Below are positions 1-8,557 of a stretch of DNA of 64,000 nucleotides, piece by piece. The notes under the pieces were generated by a model, which saw nothing but the letters and a program-made list of their open reading frames with translations, ran no database searches and was not told the DNA's origin. This stretch comes from Acidimicrobiia bacterium (GTDB taxonomy: Bacteria > Actinomycetota > Acidimicrobiia > Acidimicrobiales > Aldehydirespiratoraceae), in assembly GCA_022828135.1 (NCBI GenBank), contig JAJEJB010000028.1, positions 1 through 64,000 of the forward strand, given 5' to 3'. How positions within the stretch are numbered: the first letter of the stretch is position 1; each line of letters starts with the position of its first letter. A program made the position numbers and the translations under genes.

Positions 1-152
1 CTCCAACGTCTCACGCTCCCCGTCTGAGAGCACGATCTCCACAGCACGACGGCCCCTGGCCACCACCGCCTCCAATCACCGCCCGCAGCCACACCCACCA
101 TACCACAAACAACCCCACGAACTCGCCATACAGGACACTAGAGCCGATTGGT

Positions 153-839
153 GTGAGCCAAACGCTGGATTTGGGGCTTGAAGGTGATGTTGCCGACCCC
201 GACAACATCACCGACTGGGCGCTGGCACAGTTCCAGGGCCGCTACGGCCCGGACGTCACCAAGGACGGCGTCTGGGAGTACATGTACGGCGTGATGCACG
301 CCCCCGACTGGCGCGAGCGCTACCGCCACGACCTGCAGCGCAACCTGCCCCGCATCCCGCTGGCCGACGACTTCGAGGCCTTCCGGTCGGCCGGCCGGTG
401 CCTGATGGATCTTCACATCGGCTACGAGTCGGTGGACGAGTACCCGCTCACCTGTCTCATTGACGGCGAGCCCGACGAGGGCGCCGCGGACGGAGGCGCC
501 TATCGCATCGACTCCAAGATGCGCTGGGGCGGCGGGCGCGGCCACAGCAACGAGGACCGCAGCGTGCTCGCCGTCAACGAACGCTGCCGGCTGGTCGGCA
601 TTCCCCCCGAAGCCCACGACTACACCGTGTCCGGCCGCTCGCCGCTGCATTGGGCCATGGAGAGCCTGAGGGTCAAGCACGACAAGGCCTCCGGCATCGT
701 CGACGACCCCAACCGCTGGCACGCCTGGCACGACGAGCCGTTCGAGCTGGTCCGGCACCTGCGCCGCCTCGTCACGGTAAGCGTAGAGACCGCCCGCATC
801 GTCGCGGCGCTGCCCCCGTCGCTGCCCCAGGCTCGGTAG
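153..839 (+). CDS. C-terminal remnant of a type ISP restriction-modification enzyme
   Basis: This 228-codon frame matches only the C-terminal target-recognition part of type ISP (single-chain helicase-methylase) restriction enzymes. Visible family blocks are NITDWALAQF, then YGVMHAPDWRERY, then LPRIPLADDF, and near the end SGIVDDPNRW followed by VTVSVETARIV. Whole enzymes of this family exceed 1,000 residues; the nuclease, helicase and methyltransferase parts are absent. The frame stays open back to base 3, but those upstream codons encode Pro/His/Thr-rich sequence unlike the family, so I place the first credible codon at GTG 153. I infer a decayed or truncated restriction gene, probably non-functional. 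The alternative is a gene that continues left of the window through a frameshift. Confidence 0.75.
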   Translation: MSQTLDLGLEGDVADPDNITDWALAQFQGRYGPDVTKDGVWEYMYGVMHAPDWRERYRHDLQRNLPRIPLADDFEAFRSAGRCLMDLHIGYESVDEYPLTCLIDGEPDEGAADGGAYRIDSKMRWGGGRGHSNEDRSVLAVNERCRLVGIPPEAHDYTVSGRSPLHWAMESLRVKHDKASGIVDDPNRWHAWHDEPFELVRHLRRLVTVSVETARIVAALPPSLPQAR

Positions 840-887
840 CCTCCACTGCGCTTCGTCGCTGCGCACCCGGCGCGCGGTGAGTGGACC

Positions 888-915
888 TTGATGGGGGCCG
901 TGCAGGCGGTAGAAT
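888..915 (+). promoter_or_regulatory. sigma-70-like promoter before the PD-(D/E)XK gene
   Basis: TTGATG at 888-893 and TAGAAT at 910-915 are separated by 16 bp, close to -35 and -10 consensus. Initiation would fall near 922, which would make the ATG at 928 an almost leaderless start and the GTG at 916 unlikely. Confidence 0.4.
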
Positions 916-1971
916 GTGAACCGTCTGATGGAGAGCAAGGCCGGGCTGTTAGGCCACCTGGTTCCAAGGCTCACGCCGCGGGTTGAGGATGCCGCCACTA
1001 TCGGGCTGGCGTTCGTGCTGAATGCCTCGGAGGACTGCCGCCGGGCACTGGATGGGCTTCTGAGCCACGACCTCTCCGGCCACAGGCCGATCAAGCTTTT
1101 CGCTTCACAGGTGACCCATGAGGACGGGTCGCGTCCCGACATGGTCGGCTACGACAGCGCGGGCCGCAAGCGGCTGCTCGTCGAGGTGAAGTTCTGGGCC
1201 CCCTTGCTCGAAGGTCAGGCGAGCGGCTACTTCGGCCAACTCGACGAGTCAGAGCCGGGGAACCTGCTGTTCGTTGTGCCGGCCAGCCGGATCGAGACAT
1301 TGTGGACCGAGATCCGGCAGCAGATGCAATCAGGCGGCCATGCCGTCGAGTCCGAGATGAAGTCCGACCGGCTGCGGTGTGCCGGCGTCGACGGCTCGGC
1401 GAGTCGGCTCACGCTCCTGGGTTGGAGTCTCCTGTTTGACCGGCTGCAGGCAGCAGAGCCCGCTGGCTCCCAGGCGGCTTGTGACCTCCGGCAGCTTCGG
1501 GGGCTGGCCGAACAGCAGGACAGCGAGGCCTTCGTTCCGATCCGGCCCGAGGAGTTCAGCCCCTCGGTGGCTCGCAGGCTCCGGTCGATCAACCGACTGG
1601 TCGACGATGTGGTCAGCCGGGGCGCGTCCGAAGGCTGGATCGAAGGCAAGAAGCACGCCTCGGCGCGGTGGGGGAATTGGCGCATCTTCCGTTTCGTCCA
1701 CGAATCCGGTGACCGACTTTCTGGGGAGTTCTGTTTGGGTACGAACACCTACCGATGGGCCACTCGCTGTAATACGCCGCTTTGGCTCTGGCCGACTGAG
1801 ACTGACGAGAGCGCCCGCCGACTGCTTGATGAGAGCTACGGGCTGCAAGCCTTCGAGGACCGCCGTGCGTTGGTGGTCCCGATCACGCTCAAGTCGGGCA
1901 CAGCATACGAAGAGGTACTCGACGACATGGAGGAACAACTCCGCACAATCGCCGAGATCCTGCTGGGCTGA
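916..1971 (+). CDS. PD-(D/E)XK nuclease-like protein of unknown function
   Basis: The 351-residue product has a restriction-endonuclease-like core near residues 75-100: RPDMVGYD, a short turn, then LLVEVKFWAP, giving the D-x(n)-ExK arrangement of PD-(D/E)XK nucleases, followed by GYFGQL. The rest, including a Trp/Arg-rich C-terminal half, matches no family I recognise. The start is either GTG 916 or ATG 928; the promoter just upstream favours 928. It follows a restriction-enzyme remnant and ends 15 bp from the convergent DAHP synthase gene. A defence or DNA-repair nuclease role is inference from the motif and position. It could also be a nuclease-fold protein that is catalytically inactive. 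Confidence 0.6.
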   Translation: MNRLMESKAGLLGHLVPRLTPRVEDAATIGLAFVLNASEDCRRALDGLLSHDLSGHRPIKLFASQVTHEDGSRPDMVGYDSAGRKRLLVEVKFWAPLLEGQASGYFGQLDESEPGNLLFVVPASRIETLWTEIRQQMQSGGHAVESEMKSDRLRCAGVDGSASRLTLLGWSLLFDRLQAAEPAGSQAACDLRQLRGLAEQQDSEAFVPIRPEEFSPSVARRLRSINRLVDDVVSRGASEGWIEGKKHASARWGNWRIFRFVHESGDRLSGEFCLGTNTYRWATRCNTPLWLWPTETDESARRLLDESYGLQAFEDRRALVVPITLKSGTAYEEVLDDMEEQLRTIAEILLG

Positions 1972-1986
1972 GATCGACGAGGATCC

Positions 1987-3360
1987 TCAGCGGTCCGAGA
2001 GCATTTCGGCTACCCGGAAGGCTAGGTCTACCGACTGGCGGCCGTTGAGGCGGGGGTCGCACAGCGTCTCGAAGGCCTGCTCCAGATCATCGTGGCTGAT
2101 GTCGTCGGCGCCGCCCACGCACTCGGTCACCGCGTCGCCGGTCAACTCGACGTGCACGCCGCCGGGCCAGGTGCCGCAGGCGGTGTGGGCCGCGAAGAAG
2201 CCGCTGATCTCGGCCAGCACGTCGTCGAAATGGCGGGTCTTGTGGCCCGACTCCGACGTGTAGGTGTTGCCGTGCATCGGGTCGCACGCCCAGGCCACCG
2301 GGTGGCCCGAGTCCCGCACGGCCCGCAGCAGCGGGGGCAGCAGCGTCTCCACCTTGCCGGCCCCCATCCTGGTGATGAGGGTGAGCCGGCCGGGTACCCG
2401 CTGCGGGTTGAGCAGCTCGCACAACGCGACCACCTCGTCGGCGGTGGCCGTGGGCCCGATCTTGCAGCCGAGCGGGTTGCGCACGCCCCGCAGGAACTCC
2501 ACGTGGGCGCCGTCGAGCTGGCGGGTGCGCTCGCCGATCCACAGCATGTGGGCCGAGCAGTCGTACCAGTCGCCGGTGGTGGAATCCTCGCGGGTGAGGG
2601 CCTCCTCGTAGTCCAGCACCAGGGCCTCGTGGCTGGTGTAGAACTCCACCTCGTGCAGCTGCGGGGTGTTGCTGGTGGTCACCCCGCACGCGGTCATGAA
2701 CCGCAGGGCCCGGTCTATCTCGTCGGCCATGTGCGCGTAGCGCCGGCCCGCGGGCGACGTGGCCACGAACTCCCGGTTCCAGCTGGCGACCCTCGACAGG
2801 TCGGCGTAACCGCCCCGGGTGAACGCCCTCAACAGGTTGAGGGTTGACGCCGCCCGGTGGTACGCGGTCAGCAGGCGGCGAGGGTCGGGCAGCCGCTCGG
2901 CCTCGCTGAAGCCGATGTCGTTGACCATGTGGCCCAGGAACGAGGTGAGCTCCACCTGGCCCTTGGTCTCGGTGGGGCTGGACCGGGGCTTGGCGAACTG
3001 TCCCGCGATGCGGCCGACCTTCACCAGCGGCACGCCGCCCGAGTAGGTCAGCACGATGGCCATCTGAAGGATGACCCGCAGCTTGTCGCGGATCGAGTCG
3101 GCGGAGGAGTCGAACGACTCCGCGCAGTCGCCCGCCTGCAGCAGGAACGCCTCGCCGTTGGCTACCCGTCCGAGGTGGCTCATCAGCGAGCGGGCCTCGC
3201 CGGCGAACACCAGCGGAGGCAGGTCGCGCAGCGCCTTGGTGGCCTGCTCCAATTCGGCCTCGTCGGGCCAAGCCGGCTGCTGTAGAGCAGGCTTGGCCCT
3301 CCAGGACGAGGGCGACCAGTCGCTTCCGCCGGCGAACAGGGTGAGATCTCCGGCGGACAT
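1987..3360 (-). CDS. aroG: class II 3-deoxy-7-phosphoheptulonate (DAHP) synthase
   Basis: The enzyme condenses phosphoenolpyruvate with erythrose 4-phosphate, the first step of the shikimate pathway, in the cytoplasm. The 457-residue length fits the plant/actinobacterial class II family (about 460). Family blocks appear in order: LLQAGDCAESF near residue 75, VGRIAGQFAKPRS near 115, NTPQLHEVEFYTSHEALVL near 215, NPLGCKIGP near 295, LITRMGAGKVE near 330, and DPMHGNTY near 360 with the metal and substrate ligands. The ATG start follows the sigma-factor stop by only 4 bp, so the two genes are probably cotranscribed in the order sigma factor then aroG. Nothing is missing or truncated. Confidence 0.95.
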   Translation of the reverse strand: MSAGDLTLFAGGSDWSPSSWRAKPALQQPAWPDEAELEQATKALRDLPPLVFAGEARSLMSHLGRVANGEAFLLQAGDCAESFDSSADSIRDKLRVILQMAIVLTYSGGVPLVKVGRIAGQFAKPRSSPTETKGQVELTSFLGHMVNDIGFSEAERLPDPRRLLTAYHRAASTLNLLRAFTRGGYADLSRVASWNREFVATSPAGRRYAHMADEIDRALRFMTACGVTTSNTPQLHEVEFYTSHEALVLDYEEALTREDSTTGDWYDCSAHMLWIGERTRQLDGAHVEFLRGVRNPLGCKIGPTATADEVVALCELLNPQRVPGRLTLITRMGAGKVETLLPPLLRAVRDSGHPVAWACDPMHGNTYTSESGHKTRHFDDVLAEISGFFAAHTACGTWPGGVHVELTGDAVTECVGGADDISHDDLEQAFETLCDPRLNGRQSVDLAFRVAEMLSDR

Positions 3361-3364
3361 GGAG

Positions 3365-4210
3365 TTACGCCGCGTCGACCGTCTCGGCCAGACTCAGCTC
3401 CTCGGCATGCTCGCGCACGGCATTGATGGCGCGCTTCACCAGGCGGCGAGCCGCCTCGGCGGTGACGCCTAGTTCCTCACCGACCTCGCGGTAGGAGCGC
3501 TTGATGCCGTCGGAGAGCCCGAAGCGCTGCTCGACCGCGTACTTGGCCCGGGGCTCGAGGATGTCGAGCAGGCCGGTCACCATCTCCTCCTCGGCCTTGG
3601 CCATGACCTCGAGTTCGGGCCCGGGGTTGGCGTCGGGGAGCAGGTCGATCAGCTCGTTGCTGTCGTCGTCGCCGATGGTGCGGTCGAGGGAGGTGGGGGT
3701 GGTCAGCCGGTGCAGCCGGGCATGGTCGTCGTCCAGCTCGTCGCCGTCGCCGGACACCTGCCGCAGCGCGGCGCGCAACGACGCTGACCGGTCGCCGGGC
3801 AGGCGCACCAGGCTTGCCTTCTGGTCGAGGGCCCGTCCGATGGACTGGCGGATCCAGAAGGTCGCGTAGGTGGAGAACTTGAAGCCCTTGCGCCAGTCGA
3901 ACTTGTCGACGGCGTGCTCGAGTCCGAGGTTCCCCTCCTGGATGAGGTCGAGCAGTTCCATGCCCGGGGGAAGGGGATAGCGGCGGGCGACGCTCACCAC
4001 CAGGCGCAGGTTGGCCCGGATGAAGCGGTCCTTGGCCGCGGCGGCCTCGCGGATCGACCGGTCGATCTCGCGACCGGTCTCGCCCTCCTCCTTGCGGAGA
4101 CGGGCTTCGACGCCGCGCTCGATGGCCTGCGAGAGCTCGCGCTCCTCTTGGGCGTTGAGCAGTGCGACCGCACCGATTTCGTTGAGATACTGTCCTACTG
4201 AGTCGCTCAT
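3365..4210 (-). CDS. RNA polymerase sigma-70 family factor (group 2/3)
   Basis: A 281-residue sigma factor with region 1.2 (SVGQYLNEIG, residues 3-12), region 2 (FIRANLRLVVSVARRY near 65; GNLGLEHAVDKFDWRKGFKF and YATFWIRQSIGRA near 100-130), region 3, and a region 4 helix-turn-helix near the C-terminus (SYREVGEELGVTAEAARRLVKRAI). The open frame extends to 4333, but that extension is Arg/Gly/Cys-rich and non-homologous, so I use the ATG at 4210, where MSDSVGQYLNEIG begins. The lack of a long acidic region 1.1 and the short length argue against the main housekeeping sigma. A promoter-like sequence about 120 bp upstream suggests a long 5' leader. Which regulon it serves cannot be read from the sequence. 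Confidence 0.9.
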   Translation of the reverse strand: MSDSVGQYLNEIGAVALLNAQEERELSQAIERGVEARLRKEEGETGREIDRSIREAAAAKDRFIRANLRLVVSVARRYPLPPGMELLDLIQEGNLGLEHAVDKFDWRKGFKFSTYATFWIRQSIGRALDQKASLVRLPGDRSASLRAALRQVSGDGDELDDDHARLHRLTTPTSLDRTIGDDDSNELIDLLPDANPGPELEVMAKAEEEMVTGLLDILEPRAKYAVEQRFGLSDGIKRSYREVGEELGVTAEAARRLVKRAINAVREHAEELSLAETVDAA

Positions 4211-4336
4211 GTCTGATTCACCTGACCGGCCCCGCTCGCGTCGGCAGGGGCAGCCTTCTCGCTTTCTTTGTGGGGAGGATTTGGTGCCGGGCGCACACCC
4301 TCCAAGTGCGCTACTCCAGCCCAGACGAACCAATAT

Positions 4337-4365
4337 AGATTAGGTGTTTGTTCCCGGCAAGTCAA
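4337..4365 (-). promoter_or_regulatory. sigma-70-like promoter for the sigma-factor/aroG pair
   Basis: Read on the minus strand, TTGACT (4365-4360), a 17-bp spacer and TAATCT (4342-4337) form a near-consensus promoter. It points at the sigma gene and implies a leader of about 120 nt before the ATG at 4210. It lies in a locally AT-richer stretch. Confidence 0.5.
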
Positions 4366-4384
4366 GATGTGTGCCCGCGCGAGG

Positions 4385-4400
4385 TGTGACATTGGTCACG
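4385..4400. promoter_or_regulatory. CRP/FNR-like palindrome between divergent genes
   Basis: TGTGA-N6-TCACG closely resembles the CRP-family operator TGTGA-N6-TCACA. It sits in the divergent region between the sigma factor and nadD, about 20 bp upstream of the minus-strand -35 element, a place where an activator could bind. One 16-bp match can also arise by chance. Confidence 0.25.
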
Positions 4401-4410
4401 CTCTCCCCGC

Positions 4411-4447
4411 GGCCCGAGCGGCCCGTGAGCGCAGCGACCAGGAGTGG
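4411..4447 (+). repeat. 37-bp dispersed GC-rich repeat, copy 1 (divergent variant)
   Basis: First of five copies of an element starting GGCCCGAGCGGCCCGTGAGC. This copy ends CGACCAGGAGTGG where the others end CGAACAAGAGCGG or CGAACAGGAGCGG. It lies between the divergent sigma-factor and nadD genes. The other copies are at 34612-34648, 50462-50498, 56762-56798 and 56806-56842. Confidence 0.75.
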
Positions 4448-4484
4448 GAACGCAGTGCGGTTGACCGCCCCATCATAGACTTTC

Positions 4485-5090
4485 GTGGTGCCGCGACCGG
4501 ACCCTCCTCGCATAGGTGTGCTGGGAGGGACGTTCGATCCGCCCCATTTCGGCCATCTCGCAGCCGGGTTGGAGGTGAGCCACCGGCTCGGACTCTCCAA
4601 GGTGCTGTTCGTGGTGGCCAATGATCCATGGCAGAAGTCCGGGCTGCGGCCGGTGACGCCGGCCCATCTGCGACTGGAGATGGTGAGGGCCGCCGTCGGT
4701 GGCCTCGACGGGCTGGAGGCGAGCGCCCTCGAGATCGATCGCGGCGGCGAGAGCTACATGGCCGACACGCTTCGGGAGTTGCGCTGTCTGCATCCCGAGG
4801 CCGAACTGCTGCTGGTGGTGGGCTCGGACACCGCCCAGGGACTCGACACTTGGAAGCGCCCCTCGGAGCTGCGCGAGCTGGCCACCACGGTCGTGGTTGA
4901 CCGGGCAGGACCCTCCGGCGGGCGTCCCCCGGCCGGATGGCCGGCCGTGGTGGTGGAGGTCCCCGCGCTGGACATCTCGTCGTGCGACATCCGGTCCCGA
5001 TTCGCGGACGGCCGACCGGTGGAGGCGCTCATGCCGGCCGCCGTGATCGAAGTCGTCAGATCCAGAGGCCTGTACGGGTGCGGTCACTGA
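4485..5090 (+). CDS. nadD: nicotinate-nucleotide adenylyltransferase
   Basis: NadD adenylates nicotinate mononucleotide with ATP to give deamido-NAD in NAD biosynthesis. The 201-residue product has the nucleotidyltransferase HxGH-type block GGTFDPPHFGHL at residues 14-25, the WQKSGLRPVTPA substrate loop near 50, the GSDTAQGLDTWKR block near 110, and the ISSCDIRSRFADGRP signature near 165. It begins with two GTG codons (4485 and 4488). A TAGACT hexamer at 4476-4481 lies only a few bases upstream and there is no Shine-Dalgarno sequence, so translation may be leaderless. The stop overlaps the ATG of the next gene by one base (TGATG), consistent with a nadD / LCP-like / rsfS operon. Confidence 0.95.
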   Translation: MVPRPDPPRIGVLGGTFDPPHFGHLAAGLEVSHRLGLSKVLFVVANDPWQKSGLRPVTPAHLRLEMVRAAVGGLDGLEASALEIDRGGESYMADTLRELRCLHPEAELLLVVGSDTAQGLDTWKRPSELRELATTVVVDRAGPSGGRPPAGWPAVVVEVPALDISSCDIRSRFADGRPVEALMPAAVIEVVRSRGLYGCGH

Positions 5091-6367
5091 TGCCCGACTG
5101 GCGTCGGCTCGGCTGGCGTCTGCCGGACTGGCGTCGTTTCCGCTGGCGTCTGCCGGACTGGCGTCATCGCCGGCCCGCTCCTCAGTCTCATGTGTTCTGG
5201 AGGCTCGTCTATCCGGGAGTTGTGGTGGCCGCCGGGATCGCGGTCCTGCTGCTGGCCCTCACGGGCGGCCGGGCCGTTCTCAGGACCACGGTGGACAGCG
5301 TCGAGGAATCCATCGTCCTGGAGCCCGACGAGCCCGGGTATGTGAGGTTGGTGGAGGCCACCCCCACGCTGCTCTCGCTCCACACCCACAACGGCGGCCT
5401 GACGGGTGTCGCCTTCATGGCCTTGACGGGCATCGACGCGGGGGGCGGTGTGGTGCTACTGCCGGCCGACCTCGTGGTCGTGCCCCCGGGCGGCTCTCCT
5501 GAGCAGGGTGAGCTGCTGTCCGACACTTTCGCGCGGGGAGGGGTCGAGGCAGTCCGGCAGGTTGGCGAGGACATGTTCGGCCTCGGCTTCGGGCAGGTCG
5601 TCGAGGTGACCACCGAGTGGCTCGCCCACAGCATCGGCCCAGCGGAGCCGCTGCCGTACCTGTTGGTGGATGATCTGATCGAGGTGGGCGCGGACGGAGC
5701 GCAACGGGTCGTCTACCAGGCCGGACGCTACGAGCTGACCGCGGCCGACGCAGCTGCCGTCTACGTCCACCGCAACCCCGACGAGGCCGACGGCAACCGG
5801 GCGCAGCGCCAGCGGGCTATGTGGGAGTCATGGCTGGGTGTCATCGAGCGGGCGCCGGACCCCGAGGCCGCCATCCCCCCGGCCGACTCGCCCCTGGCAC
5901 CGTTCCTGCGGGCTCTCGGAGCGGGCACTACCGTGGTGGAGGTTGTTCCCTTCGAATCCTTCGCATCCGACCCCGGCACCGCCCCGGTCCAGTTCTTGGG
6001 CGGGGAGAGCAGAGCGTGGCTGAGGGCCGAGGCCTTGGAGCTGGCCCCCTGGCCCCAGCAGCCGGAGTCGTTCCTGCGCCCCAGGGTCCAACTGCTCGAC
6101 GGCACGGGCGATCCGGCCATCCGGGACGCGCTGGCTGACATCGTGGTCGCGGCCGGGGGAGTGATCACCGTGATAGGCAACGCGGACGCCTTCGGTGTGG
6201 AGGCCACCCAGTTCGCCTACCATCGCGAGGAACTCGTGAACGACCCCATCACCAACTCCATCGCCATCGAACTCGGCGTCAACATGGCTCTCATAGAGCT
6301 GGGCGAGAGCGGAGCCGACGTGGTCGACATTACCGTGACGGTCGGGCTGGATCAGGCGGCGCGGTGA
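5090..6367 (+). CDS. LCP-like membrane protein with C-terminal LytR_C domain
   Basis: A 425-residue protein lying between nadD and rsfS. Residues 1-25 contain repeated DWRR-type motifs, followed by one transmembrane helix near residues 40-65 (YPGVVVAAGIAVLLLALTGG). The extracytoplasmic part resembles LytR-CpsA-Psr proteins: VVLLPADLVVV near 120 corresponds to the family's LSIPRDLYVP block and FARGGVEAVRQV to the ALGGPELLV helix. The conserved Arg/Asp phosphate-binding residues are not obvious. Residues about 335-420 (VQLLDGTGDPAI then VIGNADAFGVEATQF) fit the LytR_C domain. I infer a cell-envelope role, perhaps non-catalytic. The start is the ATG overlapping the nadD stop; the frame is open upstream, but that is a shadow of nadD. 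Confidence 0.65.
   Translation: MPDWRRLGWRLPDWRRFRWRLPDWRHRRPAPQSHVFWRLVYPGVVVAAGIAVLLLALTGGRAVLRTTVDSVEESIVLEPDEPGYVRLVEATPTLLSLHTHNGGLTGVAFMALTGIDAGGGVVLLPADLVVVPPGGSPEQGELLSDTFARGGVEAVRQVGEDMFGLGFGQVVEVTTEWLAHSIGPAEPLPYLLVDDLIEVGADGAQRVVYQAGRYELTAADAAAVYVHRNPDEADGNRAQRQRAMWESWLGVIERAPDPEAAIPPADSPLAPFLRALGAGTTVVEVVPFESFASDPGTAPVQFLGGESRAWLRAEALELAPWPQQPESFLRPRVQLLDGTGDPAIRDALADIVVAAGGVITVIGNADAFGVEATQFAYHREELVNDPITNSIAIELGVNMALIELGESGADVVDITVTVGLDQAAR
5091..5166 (+). repeat. 30-bp tandem repeat encoding PDWRR motifs
   Basis: About 2.5 copies of a 30-bp unit, with GACTGGCGTC recurring at exactly 5096, 5126 and 5156. It encodes three PDWR(R/H)-type motifs in the predicted cytoplasmic N-terminus of the LCP-like protein and probably arose by slippage or unequal exchange. 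Confidence 0.85.
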
Positions 6368-6858
6368 CGCCAGGAGCAAGCCCGGCCGATCCCGTCGCTT
6401 CGGCCGGTATCGCCAGCCCGGCCGACGTTGCCGCTCCGCCCGGTTCGCCCCCCCTGGTCGACGGTGCCTACGCGCGGCGCTGGGCCGTGGCCGCGGCGGC
6501 TGCCGCCGATGAGCGCAAGGGCGTCGACACCATGGTCATCGATGTCGGCGACGTGCTGGTGGTCACCGATCTGTTCGTGATCACCCACGGCAACAATGCC
6601 CGCCAGGTGCGCTCCATCACCGAGGGCGTCGAGCAGATGGTGAAGGAGGCGGGCGGACCGTCGCCGTTGCGCATCGAGGGCGCTGACGACCGCCAGTGGG
6701 TACTGATCGACTATGGGCCGTTCGTAGTGCACGTCTTCGACGCTGAGCGGCGTTCCCTCTACCAGCTGGAACGGCTGTGGGGCGACTGCAAGGTGCTCGA
6801 CTGGCAGACCGCGGCCGACGGCGCGATGCCTACGGCGGAGGCCGCGCTGGACGCCTAG
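6364..6858 (+). CDS. rsfS: ribosome silencing factor RsfS (Iojap family)
   Basis: RsfS binds ribosomal protein uL14 on the large subunit and blocks subunit joining when nutrients are scarce. The 164-residue product carries the core from about residue 38 to 145: [50 protein letters not shown] and YQLERLWGD. The first 35 residues are an Ala/Pro-rich extension not needed for the fold, so an internal start is possible. The gene overlaps the preceding LCP-like gene by 4 bp, and its TAG stop shares a CTAG with the convergent fumarase stop. Confidence 0.92.
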   Translation: MTPGASPADPVASAGIASPADVAAPPGSPPLVDGAYARRWAVAAAAAADERKGVDTMVIDVGDVLVVTDLFVITHGNNARQVRSITEGVEQMVKEAGGPSPLRIEGADDRQWVLIDYGPFVVHVFDAERRSLYQLERLWGDCKVLDWQTAADGAMPTAEAALDA

Positions 6859-8531
6859 CGGCCGCGGAGCTTCACCGGGGTGGAGACCTCGGCGAAGAAG
6901 TCGTTCCCCTTGTCGTCGATCACGATGAAGGCGGGGAAGTCCTCGACCTCGATGCGCCACACCGCCTCCATGCCCAACTCGGGGTAGTCGAGCACCTCCA
7001 CCCGCCGGATCGAGTCGCGGGCCAGGCGGGCGGCGGGGCCTCCGATGGATCCCAGGTAGAAGCCTCCGTGTCGGGCGCAGGCCTCGGTCACCTCCGACGA
7101 GCGGTTCCCCTTGGCCAGCATCACCATCGACCCGCCGGCCGCCTGGAACTGGTCGACGTAGGAGTCCATGCGGCCCGCGGTCGTGGGCCCGAACGATCCG
7201 GAGGCGTAGCCCTGGGGAGTCTTGGCCGGACCGGCGTAGTACACCGGATGGTCCCGCATGTAGTCCGGCATCGGCTCGCCGGCGTCCAGGCGCTGCTTGA
7301 TCTTGGCGTGCGCGATGTCGCGGCCCACCACCAGCGTGCCGGTCAGCGCCAGCCGGGTCTTGACCGGGTAGCGGGTCAGCCGGGCCAGGATCTCGCCCAT
7401 CGGCTGGTCGAGGTCCACCGGCACGACCTCGCTGGAGAGGTCGTCGGCGCGGGTCTCGGGAAGGAACCGGGCCGGGTCGGTCTCCAGGCGCTCGAGGAAC
7501 AGCCCCTCGGAGGTGACCTTGGCCCGGGCCTGGCGGTCCGCCGAGCAGCTCACCGCGATCCCCACCGGGTTGGACGCTCCGTGGCGGGGCAGCCGAACCA
7601 CCCGCACGTCGTGGCAGAAGTACTTGCCGCCGAACTGCGCGCCGATGCCGAAGGCCTGGGTCAGCTCCAGGATCCGCTTCTCCCATTCGAGGTCCCGGAA
7701 TCCGTGGCCGGTGTCGGGGTCGCCGGAGGTGGGCAGGGAGTCGAGGTACTTGGCCGAGGCGAGCTTGGCCACCTTCAGGTTGTATTCCGCCGAGGTGCCG
7801 CCCACCACCAGGGCCAGGTGGTAGGGCGGGCAGGCCGCGGTGCCGAGCAGCCGCAGGGTCTCGTCGCAGAAGTCGATCAGTGACTCGGGATTGAGCAGGG
7901 CCTTGGTCTTCTGGTACAGGAACGACTTGTTGGCAGACCCGCCCCCCTTGGCCATGTAGAACAGCTCGTAGACGTCGCCGGGCTTGGAATGGATCTCGAT
8001 CTGGGCGGGCAGGTTGTTCTGGGTGTTCACCTCGGTGAACATGTCGAGCGGGGCGAGCTGCGAGTAGCGCAGGTTGGATTTGAGGTAGGTGTCGTAGACG
8101 CCACGGGAAATGGCTCCGGCGTCGTCGCCGAAGGTGAGCACCTGCTCGCCCTTGCGTCCCATGATCACTGCGGTTCCGGTGTCCTGGCACATGGGCAGGA
8201 TCCCGCCCGCCGCGATGTTGGCGTTCTGCAGCAGCTCGGTGGCCACGAAGCGGTCGTTGTCCGAGGCTTCGGGGTCCTCGAGGATGTTGCGGAGCTGCTG
8301 GAGGTGGTCGGAGCGCAGGTAGTGGTTGATGTCGTGCATGGCCACCGACGTGAGAAGCGTCAGCGCCTCCGGCTCGACCTTCAGGAACTTCCGGCCTGCG
8401 GCCTCGATGGTGGAGACCCCCTCGGTCGACACCAGCCGGTAGTCGGTGTCGTCCGCGCCGAGAGGCAGCATGTCCGAGTAGGCGAAGGCGTTCATATCGG
8501 CATCGTCTGGCAGATCGGACGAATCAGCCAT
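6855..8531 (-). CDS. fumA: class I fumarate hydratase (Fe-S dependent)
   Basis: Interconverts fumarate and malate in the TCA cycle using an oxygen-sensitive [4Fe-4S] cluster. At 558 residues it is full length for the two-domain class I enzyme. The N-terminal alpha domain shows FKxV-like [39 protein letters not shown] (cluster Cys), [13 protein letters not shown] and [17 protein letters not shown] (cluster Cys). The C-terminal beta domain has [35 protein letters not shown] and KGNRS. I chose the ATG at 8531 because the open frame beyond it is low-complexity Arg-rich sequence; a second ATG 12 codons later is possible. Its Fe-S cluster links it to the SUF genes further along. Confidence 0.93.
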   Translation of the reverse strand: MADSSDLPDDADMNAFAYSDMLPLGADDTDYRLVSTEGVSTIEAAGRKFLKVEPEALTLLTSVAMHDINHYLRSDHLQQLRNILEDPEASDNDRFVATELLQNANIAAGGILPMCQDTGTAVIMGRKGEQVLTFGDDAGAISRGVYDTYLKSNLRYSQLAPLDMFTEVNTQNNLPAQIEIHSKPGDVYELFYMAKGGGSANKSFLYQKTKALLNPESLIDFCDETLRLLGTAACPPYHLALVVGGTSAEYNLKVAKLASAKYLDSLPTSGDPDTGHGFRDLEWEKRILELTQAFGIGAQFGGKYFCHDVRVVRLPRHGASNPVGIAVSCSADRQARAKVTSEGLFLERLETDPARFLPETRADDLSSEVVPVDLDQPMGEILARLTRYPVKTRLALTGTLVVGRDIAHAKIKQRLDAGEPMPDYMRDHPVYYAGPAKTPQGYASGSFGPTTAGRMDSYVDQFQAAGGSMVMLAKGNRSSEVTEACARHGGFYLGSIGGPAARLARDSIRRVEVLDYPELGMEAVWRIEVEDFPAFIVIDDKGNDFFAEVSTPVKLRGR

Positions 8532-8557
8532 GGCGTCCGCCGGTGCCGGAGCCCGTC

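Noticed and set aside
1..152. Upstream extension of the type ISP frame to the window edge
   Set aside because: The codons are open but encode Pro/His/Thr-rich sequence unlike the family, and base composition shifts.
4211..4333. Longer N-terminus for the sigma factor
   Set aside because: The 41 extra residues are Arg/Gly/Cys-rich with no sigma homology; the region 1.2 block starts at the ATG at 4210.
6352..8190. Long minus-strand frame overlapping rsfS and fumA in another register
   Set aside because: Pro/Arg/Gly-rich shadow of fumA with no recognisable domain.
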